From the NCBI GenBank assembly GCA_040384625.1, contig JAZKIW010000048.1, positions 1 through 64,000 of the forward strand: a stretch of DNA of 64,000 nucleotides. Direction: 5' to 3'. The translations under genes were made by a program, and so were the position numbers. Under the pieces are notes generated by a model. It searched no databases and was not told the origin of the DNA. It saw only the letters and a list, made by a program, of their open reading frames with translations. Shown here piece after piece: positions 61,777 through 64,000 of this stretch; within the stretch, counting starts at the first letter, position 1, and every line of letters begins with the position of its first letter. The stretch is from CADEEN01 sp040384625 (GTDB taxonomy: Bacteria > Pseudomonadota > Gammaproteobacteria > Burkholderiales > Burkholderiaceae_C).

Positions 61777-61877
61777 CCTTGTGTTGAGCATTCACCCCAA
61801 TGGCGACCGGTCGGGCGCTCCCTAGACTGGCGCATGGATAATTTTTGTTTCAATCCCCCTCCGGAGGTCTTTCGATC

Positions 61878-62990
61878 ATGAACATGCGGGTCTCGTTGCG
61901 TTCGTTCGGTCTGCTCTCGGTGCTGGCACTGGTGTCCTCAGGTCTGATGGCCCAGGAAGAGGAGAAGGTCCTCAACATCTACAACTGGTCCGACTACATC
62001 GCCGAAGACACGATCAAGAACTTCGAGAAAGAGACCGGCATCAAGGTCCGCTACGACATCTTCGACAACAACGAAATCGTTCACGCCAAGCTGGTCGCCG
62101 GCAAGACCGGCTACGACATCGTCGTGCCCTCGTCCAACTGGGCCAAACTGCAGATCGACGGTGGCCTGCTGCGAAAGCTCGACAAGAGCCAGATCCCGAA
62201 TCTGAAGAACCTCGACCCTTCGGTGCAGGCGCAACTGGCACGCATGGACCCGGGCAACGAGTACATGGTCAACTGGCTCTGGGGCTACACGACGGTCGGC
62301 ATCAATGTCGACAAGGTCAAGGCGGCTCTGGGCTCGACGCCGATGCCCGACAACGCCTGGGACCTGGTCTTCAAGCCCGAGTACATCAGCAAGATGAAGG
62401 GCTGTGGCGTGGCCTTCCTCGACTCGGCGACCGAGATCGTGCCGGCTGCGCTGCACTACCTGGGCAAGCCTTCGTTCAGCAAGAACCCGGCGGACTACAC
62501 GCCGGCGGCCAACCTGCTGAAATCAGTGCGGCCCTACGTGACCCTCTTCAGTTCCTCGGGCTACATCAACGACATGGCCAGCGGATCGATCTGCCTGGCC
62601 CTGGGCTGGTCGGGCGACATCAACATCGCGCGCCAGCGCGCCATCGACGGCAAGACCGGCCAAAACATCCAGGCCCTGATTCCGAAGACTGGTGGCCTGC
62701 TGTTCTTCGATGCGATGGTCATCCCGGCCGACGCGGCGCGCCCCGGCAACGCGCACAAATTCATCAACTACATCCTGCGGCCCGAGGTCTCGGCCAGCCT
62801 GACCAACAAGGTCTTCTACGCCAACCCGACCCTGGCTTCCAAGCCTTTCGTCAAACCCGAGGTGGCGAGCAACCCGACCGTGTTCCTGCCGCCGGCCGAC
62901 CTGAAGAACATGGTCGCTCCCGATTCGCTGTCGAATGATCTTCGGCGCCTGATGACGCGCACCTACACCGGGTTCAAGACTGGTTTGTGA
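61878..62990 (+). CDS. potF: Putrescine/spermidine-binding protein of an ABC importer
   Basis: Periplasmic protein of 370 residues from ATG 61878, with GGAGG ten bases upstream. Signal peptide FGLLSVLALVSSGLMAQ. The mature start LNIYNWSDYIAEDTIKNFE is the PotF/PotD hallmark, with the acidic polyamine-site residues in MASGSICLALGWSGD and FFDAMVIPADA. Probably putrescine-preferring (PotF-like), given the neighbours. The stop overlaps the ATPase start by one base. Confidence 0.93.
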   Translation: MNMRVSLRSFGLLSVLALVSSGLMAQEEEKVLNIYNWSDYIAEDTIKNFEKETGIKVRYDIFDNNEIVHAKLVAGKTGYDIVVPSSNWAKLQIDGGLLRKLDKSQIPNLKNLDPSVQAQLARMDPGNEYMVNWLWGYTTVGINVDKVKAALGSTPMPDNAWDLVFKPEYISKMKGCGVAFLDSATEIVPAALHYLGKPSFSKNPADYTPAANLLKSVRPYVTLFSSSGYINDMASGSICLALGWSGDINIARQRAIDGKTGQNIQALIPKTGGLLFFDAMVIPADAARPGNAHKFINYILRPEVSASLTNKVFYANPTLASKPFVKPEVASNPTVFLPPADLKNMVAPDSLSNDLRRLMTRTYTGFKTGL

Positions 62991-64000
62991 TGGCGGCATT
63001 TCTGCAGATTCAGGACGTCGTCAAGGACTTCAACGGGCACCTGGCTGTCAACCATGTCAGCCTGGAAATCGCCAAGGGCGAAATCTTCGCCCTGCTCGGT
63101 CCCTCGGGCTGCGGCAAGAGCACCTTGTTGCGCATGCTGGCCGGCTTCGAGACGCCTACCTCGGGACGCATCGTGCTCAACGGCCAGGACCTGGCGGGCA
63201 TGCCGGCCTACGAGTGCCCGATGAACATGATGTTCCAGTCGTACGCGCTGTTCCCGCACATGACGGTCTGGGACAACGTCGCCTTCGGCCCGCGCCGCTC
63301 GGGCATGAGCAAGGCCGAGGTCGTCGAGCGAGTCGAGGAGATGCTCAAGCTGGTGCAACTCGGCAAATACGCCAGGAGGAAGCCTCACCAACTCTCGGGC
63401 GGTCAGCAACAGCGCGTTGCGCTGGCGCGCAGCCTGGCCAAGAAGCCGCAGCTGCTCCTGCTCGACGAACCGCTGGGGGCGCTGGACAAGAAGCTGCGAG
63501 AGGAAACGCAGATCGAACTGGTCAACATCATCGAGCAGGTCGGCGTCACCTGCGTGATGGTCACGCACGACCAGGAGGAAGCGATGACGATGGCCTCGCG
63601 CCTGGCGGTGATGAGCGAAGGTCGGTTCCTCCAGGTCGGCGCCCCGGCCGACATCTACGAAACGCCCACCAGCCGCTTCGTCGCCGACTTCATCGGCAAC
63701 GTCAACCTGATGGACGGCACGCTGGATGTCGACGCAGCCGATCACTGCATCATCGGCTGCGCCGACGTGAAGCACTATGTCGGCCACGGCATCACCGGTA
63801 CCGAAGGCATGGCTGTCACCGTGGCCCTGCGGCCGGAGAAGATCACGCTGACGCGTGAGGCCCCGGCCGACGCCAGCTTCAACGCTGTGCAATGCACGGT
63901 CAAGGAGATGTCCTACTTCGGCAGCTTCACGGTCTATCACGTGCTGCTGGCCAGTGGGGCACGGCTCAAGATCAGTCAGGCCAATACCGAACGCCACAGC
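62990..64000 (+). CDS. potG: Polyamine ABC importer ATP-binding protein, cut by window edge
   Basis: 337 codons open to the right edge. Walker A GPSGCGKST at 37-45, Q-loop FQSYALFP, signature LSGGQQQRVALARSL, Walker B LLLLDEPLGALDKKL and the H-loop VTHDQEEAM. A TOBE domain begins near residue 290 (ALRPEKITLT). It is the PotG/PotA-type ATPase. The permeases are presumably just outside the window. It starts on the last base of the potF stop (TGATG). Confidence 0.94.
   Translation, partial: MAAFLQIQDVVKDFNGHLAVNHVSLEIAKGEIFALLGPSGCGKSTLLRMLAGFETPTSGRIVLNGQDLAGMPAYECPMNMMFQSYALFPHMTVWDNVAFGPRRSGMSKAEVVERVEEMLKLVQLGKYARRKPHQLSGGQQQRVALARSLAKKPQLLLLDEPLGALDKKLREETQIELVNIIEQVGVTCVMVTHDQEEAMTMASRLAVMSEGRFLQVGAPADIYETPTSRFVADFIGNVNLMDGTLDVDAADHCIIGCADVKHYVGHGITGTEGMAVTVALRPEKITLTREAPADASFNAVQCTVKEMSYFGSFTVYHVLLASGARLKISQANTERHS

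Noticed and set aside
60316..61791. 491-residue minus-strand frame opposite the SpuC-type aminotransferase
   Set aside because: The plus-strand gene has full PLP motifs. The antisense frame follows its codon periodicity.

Overview
The window is a GC-rich chromosomal segment of a betaproteobacterium of the order Burkholderiales, most likely near the Comamonadaceae or the Leptothrix/Rubrivivax lineages. The genus cannot be fixed from sequence alone. Support comes from a PhaR-type polyhydroxyalkanoate regulator, a D-beta-hydroxybutyrate dehydrogenase, a DUF4936 gene beside an NRDE gene, a PEP-CTERM protein, the mltG-tmk-holB-pilZ-tatD order, and recurrent TAGAAT -10-like boxes. There are no rRNA genes, CRISPR arrays or intact insertion sequences. 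One 100-base run of N (39521-39620) interrupts the sequence.

Layout. 1-1512: an EnvZ/OmpR-like two-component pair (the kinase runs off the left edge). 1702-6387: a SIMPL-domain periplasmic protein, BdhA, an alpha/beta hydrolase and a RelA-type (p)ppGpp synthetase. 6419-8379: tRNA-Val(GAC), a terminator, a TerC-family protein and adenosine deaminase. 8490-18367: a nucleoside island with a BMP-type ABC importer (binding protein, fused ATPase, two permeases), cytidine deaminase, purine nucleoside phosphorylase, a lipoprotein 5'-nucleotidase, DeoC and DeoA. With the divergent adenosine deaminase this is a nearly complete route from extracellular nucleotides to bases plus pentose phosphate. 18438-38165: housekeeping genes (phaR, rimO, metC, smpB/ratA/rnfH, two unrelated isocitrate dehydrogenases, cold-shock protein, clpS-clpA, mtfA-lpxH, two cyclophilins, cysS, an AlkA-like glycosylase, accA, tilS, lysC).

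38273-41750: tRNA-Ser(GCT) followed by a short accessory stretch. It holds two small unknown genes, a PA-domain/PEP-CTERM protein cut by the assembly gap, a 'mobile mystery protein' A/B pair (HTH regulator plus Fic protein) with a candidate autoregulatory promoter, about 650 bp without a convincing gene, and one small orphan gene. 41864-48550: a tightly overlapping leftward operon mltG-tmk-holB-pilZ-tatD-ankyrin, diverging from a rightward ygfZ-DUF4936-NRDE operon.

48537-53718: a thioesterase-GNAT fusion, an HSL-family esterase, an iron-containing alcohol dehydrogenase, an unknown exported protein and isocitrate lyase. 54014-64000: a polyamine/amino-acid catabolic island with an agmatinase-family ureohydrolase, an Lrp/AsnC regulator, two class III aminotransferases, PuuB-, PuuD- and PuuA-like genes, and a Pot-type spermidine/putrescine transporter (binding protein, then an ATPase cut by the right edge). 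No PuuC-type aldehyde dehydrogenase lies inside the window.

The most interesting points are the HTH/Fic pair with paired operator-like repeats, the PA-PEP-CTERM gene hidden by the gap, the thioesterase-acetyltransferase fusion, a likely internal translation start in lysC, a hairpin-rich intergenic repeat present twice in the nucleoside island, and TTGCGC palindromes at the Lrp-controlled divergent promoter.
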